Shown: positions 25,501 through 38,099, counted from the first letter of the stretch. The stretch: 64,000 nucleotides of DNA from Stercorarius parasiticus (GCA_013396915.1 VWZL01002022.1:186001-250000); one strand, 5' to 3'. Numbers and translations: made by a program. The notes: generated by a model from the letters alone, not told the origin.

Positions 25501-27069
25501 CCATCTTTGCTAGCTACAGCTTTTCTTTCAGTGTTCTCAACTGTACGCTTATTAGCAATGACCATTTCTCTGAACACTGAATTAGATACTAATGAGTGCA
25601 ATCTCTATTTCATTCCATGCCATAAGTTTCAAGAGTTGCCAAGTACCGAAAGTGGACTATTCCTGTTGAAGCATCTGTCACTTCTTTCTCCTCAACCCCA
25701 TTGCCCCAGTACAGACCTGCAAGCCAAGAACAGACATCAGGAGGAGATCCTTAATTCCAGCTTAGACACAGCTACGGTTATAAGGTTAAAAAAGAATTAT
25801 CGGGTTGCCACATATTTTCAGCAGTGTCAATGTCCCTGGCCAAAACCATTCCATGTTCAGTATTCTTTTTCCCCTAAACTTTTCTGAACAAATTTTATGG
25901 ATGGTGAACTCTGCCCTTCTCTGTAGAATTTTATTGACCATGTACACTCTGAGAATATATTTCAGCAAATAGACTTCCAGACTTTTCCAAAGGGTTTCCA
26001 GAAGACAAACCATGTTATTTGGAGTTTATGAATATGAATTCTCATCAAGCATTACTTCCAAATACAGTTATATTACTTGGGATATCAGATCTTGTTAACA
26101 AGCTCTCATATGTAACTCAAGAGGAAATCATACTGCTGTCTGTCCAAAAATTACAATTAGGCAGACTTAAATATTTTAAATTAAGACACGAAAATAAATT
26201 GGCAGTAGCAATGTCTATGTCAGGTCATAATGTATCTTCCCTTTTCATTTTTGCCCTTTTTCAACAGTCTCCAGTTCTCGGTACAGTCATTGAATGGACA
26301 GAATCTCGAGAGATATTTTTCCTATGTTTTACCACGTTCTATGAGAAGATATTTTTAAAAAGCCTGTAACCTTGAATATGTCTTGAAGAACAAATTCCAA
26401 CAAAAAGAACAACATACTTCAAGCTGACTGAAACTTCTACATGGCCTTTCAAAGAACATTGAAAAATTAAAAGATTACAAAATTGTGTCCTAAATAAGGC
26501 CATGGTATAAACAGCAACGTACATTATATCTGTCTACTTCTCTCGTATTAAATCACTTGGATCCTTTTCCTTTGTTTCTTAATCATGTACTTCAAAACCT
26601 CAGAATGCCAGTGAATATTTGCTGTTATTTCTACTACAGCAGTTGGGTCAAATATGATGACATTGTGCAGCTGTATGCTTTTTTATAGCACATACTGCAG
26701 TCTTTTTTTTTTCTCTCCCATACTTGTTGATTCCTAACGTCTTGGTATGTGAGCATATTTATGTGAATAGTATGTGGGTGCTGAACTGAGGAATGGAATT
26801 CTCCCTCATCTCTTTCCCCAGCCTCAATATGATTCAAGTTTTATGAGCCTGGTTATGATTCTTTCGCCTTCTTTCCCTTCCTCTTCCCTCTGCGTAACTG
26901 TTGCATTCAGTTGTGGTATACACATAAAAATAATGTGCTTCACAAGATAAAAAAATTACACTTAACACATCTCAAGAGATGAACTAATAAATTTCTATAC
27001 CATAATAATGTGAGAACAAGTTTGATATACAATTTGAAGTAAAAAAACCCATAGAGCAGAGTCAGCTAC
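22515..27069. other. Unique DNA, no gene recognised
   Basis: Contains 22560-23045, a moderately complex stretch with several overlapping plus-strand frames, and 23440-23690, a stretch of balanced composition; either could be conserved non-coding DNA, but I cannot show it. The longest plus-strand frame (25357-25887, 176 codons) is Ser/Leu-rich with no recognised domain. A small GT-rich run lies at 23815-23850. Confidence 0.5.
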
Positions 27070-27571
27070 AGCAGGTTACTGGGGACTGTGCCCAGTTGGG
27101 TTTTGAACATCTCCAAGGATGGAAACTCCACTTCCTCTCTGGGCAGCCAGTTCCAGTGCTTGACTACCCTCAGAGTCAAAAAGGCTTTTCTTATGTTTAA
27201 ATGGAATTGCCTGTTTTTTACTTTGTACCCACTGCACTGAGAAGGGGCAGGCTTTGTCTTCTTGACTTCCTTCTATTAGACATTTAGGCACATGGGTAAG
27301 ATCACACCACCACCTTGAGCCTTTTCACTCTAAGGCTAAATATTCTGGACTCCCAAAGTCTTTCCTCATACGCCAGATGCTCCAGTCCCTTAATCAGATT
27401 CATAGCCCTTCACTGGACTCACTCCAGTATGTCCATTTTCTGCTTGAACTGAGGATCCCAGAAATGGACCCAACAGTCCAGATGTGTTTCACCAGTACTG
27501 AGAAAAGGACAAGGATCACCTCCCTCAAACTGCTGGCAGCGCTTCTCCTAAGGCAGCCCAAGACATTGTGT
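27070..27571 (-). mobile_element. CR1 LINE fragment, old and diverged
   Basis: Minus-strand CR1. In plus-strand order: GTTGGGTTTTGAACATCTCC near 27096, CTCTGGGCAGCCAGTTCCAG near 27138, CTTTCCTCATACGCCAGATG near 27360, TCCAGTATGTCCATTTTC near 27423, and AAGGATCACCTCCCTCAAAC near 27511. It is far more diverged than the copies at 9341 and 13084 and lacks a recognisable octamer tail. The 5' truncation is near 27571. The coding frame is fragmented (60-70 codons at most), so the copy is dead. Confidence 0.92.
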
Positions 27572-28421
27572 TGAAATATTTTCACTCTGGACCTGTTTAA
27601 AAACACTATATATTTTAAGACACAATATTTGAAAAGATGTATTACAAGGCCCTTTTATTTGCCCTGTTATGATAGGTGTATATGCATTTGTCCTATCTGA
27701 ATGAAATCTAATTTTGTAGGAAGTTTTCTTCACAGCCTTTGCAATAATTCAGACTTTAGGAGATAAAGACACGAATGAGAACTCTGGCATTATTATAGTA
27801 CAAATGACATTTCTAAGTTATGGTCTAGAAGTGATTTTGTCAGAGTTCTTTGCAGGGTTATAGACTGTGAAGAAAAGTCCCCTCCTTTCTCCTGCAAAAA
27901 TAAGATATTAAGCACAGAATATGATTTCTAATTAATAATCTATTTGTATTTGGATTTTATTTAGGTTTCAATGTCAATATTTCCAAATTGTTCAAACTTT
28001 AAATTACATTAAAATTTTGAGATCTTGTATTACCCTTTACTATATCAAAATAACACATCATAGTATTTGACTGATGGAAAATAAATTCCTAATCACATCA
28101 GTTACAAACTTTCTAACTTATTAATGAAACTAAAGATTAGAAGAAAAAGAAGTCATTAACTATAGATTTGAAATACCAATGATCACTTTGAAATTTATTA
28201 TTGAAGGGGTGTTGTTTTAAACTATTAATGCTTTTTTTGTCCTCGTTCTTGCCATCAATAAATACCCAGCTGGTCATTATCTGTTGGTAAGCCTCATTTT
28301 GAAGAGGCTTATAGTTTACACTTAATTTTCTGATTACGTCTGACTTTTCACAGAGACAATTAAAAAAATGGCTATGAAAAATCAAACTTTGTAACACAAA
28401 AAAAGAAAAAAACCAACAACA
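27572..28421. other. Unique AT-rich DNA, no gene seen
   Basis: Very AT-rich with no recognisable feature. A 121-codon minus-strand frame at 28137-28502 is Phe/Ser/Lys-rich and looks like chance. Confidence 0.6.
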
Positions 28422-29100
28422 TTCCACAGAACAGGAAAAGTTAAACAGTGATGAACAAAGTTTGTGTATATCATGAGTGAGCTCAACTGCTTTAAATGAC
28501 ATGGATGTTGAGAAATAAAGAGGAAACTGGGAATGAAATTAGGCCAAAAATTAAGAGCCCGAAGATGTTAACAAAAAAGTAAAATGGTGCAGGTCTGTCT
28601 GACACAAGTGATCAGAAATCATTTCGGTTCCTGGGTGTATCATCAAATTGCTTTGTAATCATAATCTTTCTGCACAGCAGCTTCTCCATCTGCAAAAAGG
28701 TGGTATATCCTTTGAACATTTACTGGGTGCTTTGAGATATGTTGATGCTATATAAATGTAAAATAGTAGTATAGCTAGCATTGCAGTAGTAGCTGAGATT
28801 TTTCAAATCAGACCATAAGTGTCACAAGCATAGGGATGACTGTGCCACCTATGCCCAGTATTGCTTTCCTCCTCGTGCAGTTTGCTGAACCATTCAGTCC
28901 AAGGGAAATATTCAGGTATTGCACTACAGCACTAATTGAATTTCCTTACCAAAAACTGTCAAATCTTTAATACAAAAAATAATCCAATAATTTATATTGC
29001 AATGCATTGGGCAAAATAACTTCCCACATCCCTTCAACATATAGTAATTAATTACTCTTTTAAGTTACTTTGAATAGTTATTTAATTCCCTTTAGAGTTC

Positions 29101-29219
29101 ATATATTTTCATATATAAATAGAAAATATTTATATATTAATATTTAAATATTATTTAAATGTATTTATTCATATATATATATATGTCATATACATAGAAA
29201 CACACACATATATATAAAG
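29101..29219. repeat. TA-rich simple sequence
   Basis: Almost pure A/T with repeated ATAT and TTTAAAT units, including a 14-base AT run near 29171, then CACACACATATATATA. Repeated exactly at 30548-30666 as part of the larger duplication. Confidence 0.85.
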
Positions 29220-29750
29220 TCCTGAAAATAGAATTTCTATTTATCTCTTTGCAAACAGTCCTAATAATGAGGCAAAGATGTAAAAGTATCGGGGATAGCT
29301 TTTCCTGGCAGTCACACCAATTTGATCATGTCATTGTATGTAGTTGTAAAGAAAATCCACAAAAACCCAAGAAACTCCTATGTACTGAGTCAATCTTCTT
29401 ATATACCAAAATCAGAAAAAAAAATAAAAAAGTTCAAAAGATTGCGTGATGGGAACGTGAGGGAATATGAGAATTACATTGATATCAAAAAGCTCTTCTG
29501 TTTCTTTTTTTCTTTTCCTTTTCCCTTTTCAGTGGCTCTCATTCTTTTCTCTTTGTTTCTCTGACTTTTTTCTCCCACAGATCTCTCTGCATATTCTTCT
29601 CTTCCACTAAGTCTTTGATATCTCTATTTCACCTTTCTCTTTTGAACATAAAGGCAGCTGTTTTCTTTTTATTCTTAAGTTTATTAGAACTCTGCCTTCT
29701 CTATCGTTCTCTAATTTCTCCCCCTCCCCCAGGAAAATTCAGCTTACATA

Positions 29751-29776
29751 CCAAGATACCAGTGTTGGTATCTTGG
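29751..29776. repeat. Perfect 11-bp inverted repeat
   Basis: CCAAGATACCA at 29751-29761, loop GTGT, TGGTATCTTGG at 29766-29776. A second identical copy lies at 30921-30946 because of the larger duplication. This could form a cruciform or an RNA hairpin; no function is implied. Confidence 0.85.
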
Positions 29777-29867
29777 CATTAGTGTTAACATGAAATATTG
29801 GTTCAGTATCTATAATTCAGACTGGTGCTGGCCATTTCTAGTTTTAACCAATGAAACTTTTATGGTA

Positions 29868-31037
29868 NTTCCACAGAACAGGAAAAGTTAAACAGTGATG
29901 AACAAAGTTTGTGTATATCATGAGTGAGCTCAACTGCTTTAAATGACATGGATGTTGAGAAATAAAGAGGAAACTGGGAATGAAATTAGGCCAAAAATTA
30001 AGAGCCCGAAGATGTTAACAAAAAAGTAAAATGGTGCAGGTCTGTCTGACACAAGTGATCAGAAATCATTTCGGTTCCTGGGTGTATCATCAAATTGCTT
30101 TGTAATCATAATCTTTCTGCACAGCAGCTTCTCCATCTGCAAAAAGGTGGTATATCCTTTGAACATTTACTGGGTGCTTTGAGATATGTTGATGCTATAT
30201 AAATGTAAAATAGTAGTATAGCTAGCATTGCAGTAGTAGCTGAGATTTTTCAAATCAGACCATAAGTGTCACAAGCATAGGGATGACTGTGCCACCTATG
30301 CCCAGTATTGCTTTCCTCCTCGTGCAGTTTGCTGAACCATTCAGTCCAAGGGAAATATTCAGGTATTGCACTACAGCACTAATTGAATTTCCTTACCAAA
30401 AACTGTCAAATCTTTAATACAAAAAATAATCCAATAATTTATATTGCAATGCATTGGGCAAAATAACTTCCCACATCCCTTCAACATATAGTAATTAATT
30501 ACTCTTTTAAGTTACTTTGAATAGTTATTTAATTCCCTTTAGAGTTCATATATTTTCATATATAAATAGAAAATATTTATATATTAATATTTAAATATTA
30601 TTTAAATGTATTTATTCATATATATATATATGTCATATACATAGAAACACACACATATATATAAAGTCCTGAAAATAGAATTTCTATTTATCTCTTTGCN
30701 AGTGGCTCTCATTCTTTTCTCTTTGTTTCTCTGACTTTTTTCTCCCACAGATCTCTCTGCATATTCTTCTCTTCCACTAAGTCTTTGATATCTCTATTTC
30801 ACCTTTCTCTTTTGAACATAAAGGCAGCTGTTTTCTTTTTATTCTTAAGTTTATTAGAACTCTGCCTTCTCTATCGTTCTCTAATTTCTCCCCCTCCCCC
30901 AGGAAAATTCAGCTTACATACCAAGATACCAGTGTTGGTATCTTGGCATTAGTGTTAACATGAAATATTGGTTCAGTATCTATAATTCAGACTGGTGCTG
31001 GCCATTTCTAGTTTTAACCAATGAAACTTTTATGGTA
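29868..31037. other. Probable false duplication bounded by two single-N gaps
   Basis: N at 29868 and N at 30700 mark contig joins. The middle piece (29869-30699) and the start of the third piece (30701-31037) are exact copies of sequence already present to the left. Piece two, a 278-base gap and the start of piece three reconstitute exactly the last 1,446 bases of piece one. The simplest reading is that piece one overlaps the other two and the overlap was never merged. The missing 278 bases end in a C/T-rich tract (about 29499-29530), a plausible reason for the gap. Confidence 0.9.
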
Positions 31038-33337
31038 CCTGTCATAGGAAGTTGATTAGGAAAGAAAAAGCATCAGCCAGCTATTGTCTCCTGCCTTTGG
31101 ACTTACTGAGTGCATCACTTCTTACCATTTGAAGCTAGTCATGATTGTTCTTGAGGGCTCAAATTATTATCATTATGTTAGACCACTACCAATCAATCAT
31201 TAAGGTAAAGTCTGTACTTTAAAAGGCAGATTGGTGGAGCATTTAACTTACACATGACCTACTCTGTAGCTGCTGCAACCAGGAATGGCTACTAGATAGA
31301 TCAGGAAAAAAAAAACCAAAAAACAAACTGTAAAATGAGAATACCATTTAATTAATATTAGAAACTAGTACTGGAGTAAATATTTTTTTCTTTTTTTGGA
31401 CAGACATTGGCTAGAAAGTTTAGTGAAATTAAAACTTCTTTAATCATTTTTTGGTGAAATTTATGTGTATCCTCACCCTGAAAGATAGTCTAGGATAGTG
31501 AAAAGAGAACAATTTGCTTTATGAAGCATACAAAAAACACCCAATAACTAGTTCCTAATCAATTCACATTGTTTCCTGGCTATATGTATGCACAGAGCTT
31601 ACTCCTTCTAACATGTATATCTTCTGTGTTTCCAGGAACATGTAGAATACTAGTATTAAATAAAAAAAAACCCGAAACCAAACAAATAAAACTCTTAAGA
31701 CGATTGTTGGCCTGATGGTCATAAAGTAACTTAATAAAATCTAGCCCAGAGTCGTAGTACATCTCTTCTTAGAAAAAGGCAGAAATACCACGCTTTTGGC
31801 CTTCCTTGAGGATAGCTAAGGTATCTGTGTAGCATGTACAGGCTTGACAGTCGCCAAATATTGCAGCAATGCCACAGTTTTTCACAGAGATTGCCCTTTG
31901 GAAAATGACCAACCTCAAAAACTCATGCTGGAGAAGTTCCCACATTGTCAGCTCAAGTGCATCCTTGCTCAGAGCCCTAGTAAAGAGCTCTGTGCAGCCA
32001 GTTTAGTTTGTCCTCTTTCTGCCAGAGATTCCCCTCCCAAATCTGACTCTTTGGGCTGTTTGACTTTAGCTGAAAAGCAGACACGTGGAAGAAAAGAAAG
32101 GAGTTCAAGATTCCTGGAAAAAAATTGAAAAAAAAAGAAACAAGGAAATACAACAATCCCAAACCTCAAGAACTTGAACACTGTCTTCAGCAAAGCGATA
32201 ACTCTTTGAGAGCACACAGCTACTGAACTCTGGTGACTATTAATTCTGCCAAGAAACAAGGAGAAAACAATGTAAGTAAATTAAATCAAAGCAAATGGAT
32301 GCACACTACAAATGGGGCAATTTGTCCAAAAGGCTTTTGATAAACATTAATGAAGATTTTCTGCAGGGTAAGCCAGTATAATTGTGCTGCACTGTATATT
32401 GATTATACAAGAGAAGAAATCTAAGCTAAGACTTCATGCTGGTAATATCTTGTCAGGAAGGGCTAAATGTTTCTTGGACAATTTATATTGCAAATTGAAG
32501 TACTGCTGCCATTTTTCATGCTTCTTTTCTTATTTTTCATTATAAATTTGGGACAGTAGTTAGATATCATCTGTAAACATCATCTATGTTGTTGGCTGAT
32601 TTTACAAACAAAATTATATATCACTGTCAAGATACAGCCTTCGTAGCTGGAGAGAGAAAAACGTAAGCCATGTAAAATCATCAGAACTTCAATGGTAAAT
32701 GAAAATTATACTCCACTTTCTGAAAATACCTATTCAAAACAAGGGAAAAAAAATCAGTATTTGGGGTGATAAAGTTCTAAAACAGAGATTAGCATTAATG
32801 TGTTGGAAATACTATTATCTTTTGTCTGAGGATGGTTAGTTCTTTTCTGTTGGAATGCTCTGCTTTTATACTATATGGAAAGGAAAAGAGAGGAATGATT
32901 GAGCATAGCTGCACTGGGTTTAGAATAAAGCGGCTTGCCATCAGTGGGTGAATTGCAATCTCTAAACTGGTTAACAACCACTTAATCTGCTCTCAATCAA
33001 GTTGAAAGATACATACGTTTATCTCATGTAGATGTTTGACAGAACACAACAGCTGGTGTAAGATTTCTTACACTAAAACATGCCAATGAGTCATCAAAAT
33101 TCCAGATAACAGTTATTGCTCCTTAGTCAAGTACCAGGAGATAGCTTATTGGCCTAACAAGAAGGTATTATGTCTTCAAGGAAATAAAATAATTTTTTTT
33201 TATAATGAAGATATATGTCTAGCCTGTGATTTCAACAAGGAGGAAACAGGGTTATTTTTGAAAAAAATTAAGATCTATCTGACTTTCTGGGGCACTTCAA
33301 AGTGGAAATTGGCTTAAAAATTAAGACATTCCATTAA
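31038..33337. other. Unique AT-rich DNA, no gene seen
   Basis: Frames of 60-96 codons on both strands around 31580-32260 are mutually overlapping and featureless. Short A-rich runs occur at 31301-31325 and 31660-31690. Nothing else is visible. Confidence 0.6.
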
Positions 33338-33472
33338 GATGAAGTATTATGCTCATGAAGGCTCTCTGGCAGCAAGAGAGATCTCTTGACCTAAGAGATC
33401 AAGATGTCAGGGTAGAATAGCATCTGGATCTGAATGAGACATCTTCTGATCTAACAGGAAGCATGTGTAGAT
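33338..33472. repeat. Unclassified dispersed repeat, copy 1
   Basis: Shares ordered blocks with 36415-36588: TGAAGGCTCTCTGG (33355 here), then GCAAGAGAGATCTCTTGAC, TGTCAGG, and AATGAGACATCTTCTGAT followed by AACAGGAAGC and ATGTGT. The blocks are in the same order and orientation, with a shorter gap after the first block. The family is not recognised. Confidence 0.55.
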
Positions 33473-33542
33473 TAAGCAAATTTTCTCTTTCACTTTCTCA
33501 CTCGTCTTACAAATACAATAATTCATGTGATTGGTAGCCCTG

Positions 33543-34123
33543 TGTCATGGTTTAACCCCAGTTGGCAACTGAGAACCACAGAGCTGCTCACTCAGTCCCC
33601 CCTTGGTGGGATGGGAGAAAGAATCAGCAGAATAAAAATGAGAAAACTCATGGGTTTAATAGGTAAAGCAAAAGCCACTCACGCAAGCAAAGCAAAACAA
33701 GGAATTCATTCACTGCTTCCCATTGGCAGGCAGGTGTTCAACCATTTCCAGGAAAGCAGGGCTCCATCACACGTAAAGCTTACTTGGGAAGCCAAATGCC
33801 CTAAGTCCAAATGTTCCCCTCCTTCCTTTTTCCTTCCCCAGCTTTATATTGCTGAGCATGATGTCTTATGGTATGGTGTATCGCTTTGGTCAGCTGGGGT
33901 CAGCTGTCCTGTCTGTGTCCTCTTCCAACCTTTTGTGCACCCACAGCCTACTTGCTGGCTGGGTGCTGTGAGAAAGAGAAAAGGCCTTGACTGTGTAAGC
34001 ACTGCTCAGCAATAACAAAAACATCCCTGTATTATCAACACTGTTTTCAGTACAAATCCAAAGCATAGAGCCATACTATCTACTATGAAGGAAATTAACT
34101 CTATCCCAGACAAAATCAGTACA
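33543..34123. mobile_element. Solo LTR of an avian endogenous retrovirus
   Basis: A 581-bp element beginning TGTCATGGTTTAACCCC and ending ATCAGTACA, so it has the TG...CA ends of an LTR. Its internal order (GGATGGGAGAAAGAATCAGC near 33609, TTTGGTCAGCTGGGGTCAGC near 33884, CACCCACAGCCT near 33940, TTAACTCTATCCCAGAC near 34096) matches a bird LTR family I know by sequence; I believe it is ERVL-like but am not sure of class. No gag, pol or env lies beside it, so it is solo. Flanks CCCTG (33538-33542) and CGGTG (34124-34128) agree at three of five bases, so any target duplication is decayed. A 162-codon frame crossing the start is not a gene. AATAAA occurs at 33631. Confidence 0.9.
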
Positions 34124-36414
34124 CGGTGACACTGCAATAAGATTTATTTGCATTGTACCGTAACCTAATGTAATTGTTATTTAAATTGATAACAGTGAGG
34201 ACCTCCTTCCCAAACACAGTAGTAAATCCATAAACTGAGCATAAATCACCTTAAATACCTAGTTCTCCATTATATTTCTTTTTATTCATTTAAAAGGCTG
34301 CAGTGTAGACACAGTTCAGTACAGAGGCCAGAGGAGGAACTGATACTACAGTCTTCAAGAAGGTGTGTCTTGTAGTAAAAAATAACACCCAAGAAGACCC
34401 TTCAGCATTCAGTGAGAGATCAGAGTGGAAACTTGAACTGCGAGGGCTGCCAGAGCATGTACAAGCTGTGCCTCTATATCCCTGGATCCCTTTAGCTCAT
34501 GTGCTATCAGAGGTAGAAGAAAACTCAGTGAAGTTCCGCTGCTGTTCCAAATGCATTGCACACATTTTGCATGCAACCATTAGAACCTTTTTGCAAACTA
34601 TTATTTGGTACAGGTTGAGGGGAGGGCTCTGTGTATGGGAATCAATAGCAGTGTGTCAAACATGATTTCCAGTCAATATCTCAAATGAAACTGCTTCTTT
34701 TCTGCTGGCACACCTAAGATGGGGTGGATTCCTCAGTGAATTAATGAGAAGTGCTCACCTGTGACTACCCTAGTCAGTCATTTGTCAGGTACAACATACA
34801 GGATTTTTTTAGCTTAAAATAGAAGCTCTTAAGCAACAATGTGTACTCTGAAGGTTCAGCTCAGCTAGTTATCAAACTCTAGGTACCCTTCAGAGTTTCC
34901 TGTTGCAACTTCTCTGGGTACTGTTATTGAATGATTACCAGGAAGAGAAAAAAAAATGAGGTCTTTCAGTAAGGACAAATGAATCTTTTAATTTTTGAAG
35001 CCTGAATTTAATAGCTGCTTCATCATTCACATTTTCTTGAAGAGTTTCTGCATCATTCAGTAATAACAAGGCTTTTAATAAAACACTAGATTAGAAGTTG
35101 ACATTGCGTAACTCAACTTGAACAGAGTTCACTGGCTGGACATAAACAGGTGCAAGTCAAATTGAAAGAAAAAATGATGGAATTTAATCTTAATATAAAT
35201 TAGCCCTGGAGAAGCAGCAAACTTTATGATGAAGTTGATTGACAACGTTGGAAGGAAGCACAGTGAACACAGACTACTTCATTAACAGCTAGACCCTAAG
35301 ACAATTTCAGCAAAGGCAATGAGCAATGGCAGAAAGCTGCAGCTTGTTTATTAAATGCAATTAAAACAAAAGCTCCAAGTTCAATACTTAAAGTACAATA
35401 AAATTCTAAATATTTTGTGACTTAGTTTGGAAATTTTTCTACAACGAATATGGTACAGGAAGAATTGAACAGAGAAGAACTGTGGAAGAGGTAGAAGAGA
35501 ACAGAAAGGTAACATCAAAAGATCAGCAGCTGGTAAGAACAAAGAAGCAATACAAAGAGGGGAGAACATGACAGGATGTCGTTTAATTAATTTAAGTTAC
35601 AATGAAACTGAGAAGACATGAAGTAAACCAAAAATGTAGGAGCCAAACAAACAGATAATGACTGTAGAGTATAACTTAAAATAGCAATTACATATGAGTT
35701 TTGCTGGTGAAAATACTCTAAACTGAGCAGTTCCGCAACACGGGAAGGCAGAACTCGAAAAGAAAGAACAGCTTTCCATACTGAAAATGTGTCCTTTTAC
35801 CCTTATTCTCCTGTTCCATTAGACTAGAACATTTAGAGTATTATAAACTATTACTTCCATGCTAATTCTTTATGTAGAGTCTAGAGGATCCGTATGTCAT
35901 AGCACCAGAAAGGATATAATTCATCACTCGGGAGATAGCTACTTGGAATTCCATGATATAAGCAAACAATTTGTTTCTTACTTTGCTCAGTTTGTACCAT
36001 TAAAAAGAATGGATCATGAGCCCTCCACAGATGTTGGTCCAAATAGACAGGGAGCACAGCAGCAGCTTATGGAAGGGGAGACAACTTTTAAAGGAATGAA
36101 GGAAAATGTTTGGGAACTAATAAATTACATAGAGTGGTCCATGATATGACTTCATTATAGGAAGGTTTAGGGTTTGTACTCTACTTTTATTCTGAACATT
36201 ACTCATCTAGAAGACACTGAAATACAAGCCATCGTGTGCAAGCTGTGTCCTGATTACTGGAATTCAAGTCCACATTAAGAGATGCAGCAAGCTAGGACAG
36301 TGATTCCTCTCCCTGCAGGAGATGAGGTCCATAGCCAAGATACTTCAGTACAGCATTCTGAGGCTTGAGAATGCAATAGGACATGCAGAGGAAGCAGATG
36401 ACTGAGATGAGAGA
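34124..36414. other. Unique DNA, no gene recognised
   Basis: Holds two modest plus-strand frames, 34363-34665 (100 codons) and 35859-36149 (96 codons, with a hydrophilic C-terminal half). Neither has a recognised domain or good splice context. 35330-35375 has an AT-rich stretch with TTTATTAAATGCAATTAAAA, the style of conserved non-coding DNA, but this is not shown. Confidence 0.5.
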
Positions 36415-36588
36415 AAAGAGATGCACTATGTTGATGAAGGCTCTCTGGTAGAAAGGATCTATCAGATTTAAACTAATGCATAGGGTTATTCGCAAAGAGG
36501 AATCTTTGACTCCCAGCTTGTCAGGAGAGAACAGCAAATCTCTAATGAGAGGTCTTCTGAATCCAACAGGGAGCCTGTGTTGAATTGG
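36415..36588. repeat. Unclassified dispersed repeat, copy 2
   Basis: Aligns in order with 33338-33472: ATGAAGGCTCTCTGGTAG near 36433, GCAAAGAGGAATCTTTGAC near 36492, TTGTCAGG near 36519, then AATGAGAGGTCTTCTGAATC and CAACAGGGAGC with CTGTGT at 36543-36580. It has about 30 extra bases after the first block. The pair is diverged, so it is old; family unknown. Confidence 0.55.
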
Positions 36589-38099
36589 ACTGGTAGGGTA
36601 AAGATATGACAGAACAGAGAGGCATCAACAAGGTAGACTGGAAAAAAATTAGTGATAGGGGCAGAGATAAAATTGAGAGCAAGTCTGAACAAAACTGACA
36701 AACAAAAAATAAGAAATACAAGAAAAAATGGAAAAATTTAATGTGCCTGCCATTACAACAAAAGCCCATCTACAGTTTGCATGGTCCTAAGAAAGGCTGG
36801 CCGATAATACATTCATTGGTAAGTACTACAGCAATTAAGCAACCTCAGTTGTAGCAGAGGAAAACTTGAAATGAAAAAAATAAGTAAAAGGCAGACAAAA
36901 AAGTGCTCTGAAACCTTGCTTCAACTTTACCAAGAGACAGCTCCAAACACTCAACTCGGGTTTTACATTTCAAATCCTACAGATAAACTGTGTTATCCCC
37001 CAGCAACGCTGATAGCAGCAGTATGACAACATCCATAGTTGCAGGAGCAGAAGCAGCTCTGATTGCCTAGTCACACAATGTAACTAGGACCCCAGCATCT
37101 CTTGTACTCACAAATTATAACCCTGCCCATTCCTGGGGCATTGATGTACTACACTGAGATAATTCTCTTTAGGATGTTCATACAAGGTAATACAAAATGG
37201 AAGTGCTTAGTTGTAAATAGTTTTCAAATGAGTCACATTGAAGACAGATATTCAACAAAGAGGTTTCTTAGTCCAAGGTTCATTGAAGTCAGTGGCAGCC
37301 TGAACTGGGCTGTATACAAAAAAAATATACATGATTTTGATTTTTCTGAGCAATCCGTTCATTTTATGGATACATATGTCACTTTTTTAAATGAAATTTG
37401 GTAGTTGAATAAGTGCTAATTTATTTGCAGGAACAGAACTAAGAAAATCTGGGTATTGTGAGACTTGGTGGTGGTTAGATTTTGGGGTTGGACACAAATA
37501 TATTGATTTGTAGATAAACATGCAAACTAGGGCCATCACTAATTGCATCAAGGCTCAAGAATTACATTTTTCTTAGTGTACAATACTGAGAAATTAGTGG
37601 GGATTTTTTACTTTTTTTTCTTTATGAACAGGACATAGGAATTGATGGTTGTATCAATGTGATCAATGGCGTACAACAGAGTGGTGCTGTTTCTGTTCAA
37701 AACATAAATGTTTCCCACAAATTTCATAAAGTTTCTATCTCTTGCCATTTTACTTTATTCAAAGCTTTTAAATGAAATGTGTACAACCTTCTATCAACTC
37801 TCTTAAATATTAGCAAGTATTAAATAAACTTCATGTTCAAGTATTTCTCTTCATTCTTATGTCCAATGTTTAACTAATTTAGATACCTGGAATTGTATTT
37901 CTAAAGGAATAATAAAGCCAAAAGTTTGCTTGATTGCTTTCAAAAATAGTTTAGGCAAAGAAAGAACAAAAGAAAATTTTACAGAAGTGGTAACTTTGCC
38001 ACTGGACCATTAACACTTAGTGGCAGGAATTTGAAAATTATGAATTTAAAAATATCAATCGGTTACTACAGAAAAAAATTTTGATAGGTCAAGTAAGGG
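36589..38099. other. Unique AT-rich DNA, no gene seen
   Basis: A 100-codon plus-strand frame at 37102-37404 and shorter minus-strand frames at 36542-36769 have no recognisable features. Nothing else is visible. Confidence 0.6.

Larger units (their letters stand above)
28422..29867. repeat. First copy of an exactly duplicated segment (1,446 bp)
   Basis: Bases 28422-29252 recur without any difference I could find at 29869-30699 (offset 1447), and 29531-29867 recur without difference at 30701-31037 (offset 1170). The first copy ends exactly at an N (29868). The 278 bases 29253-29530 are the only part absent from the second copy, and they would fall exactly at the second N. See the entry for 29868-31037. 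Confidence 0.97.

Noticed and set aside
28137..28502. 121-codon minus-strand frame
   Set aside because: Phe/Ser/Lys-rich with no domain; it overlaps the edge of the duplicated segment.
28422..31037. Biological tandem duplication
   Set aside because: Copies are identical and end exactly at N positions, and the missing 278 bases fall exactly at a gap, so an unmerged contig overlap is simpler.
33527..34015. 162-codon plus-strand frame
   Set aside because: It starts outside and runs through the solo LTR, which is non-coding.
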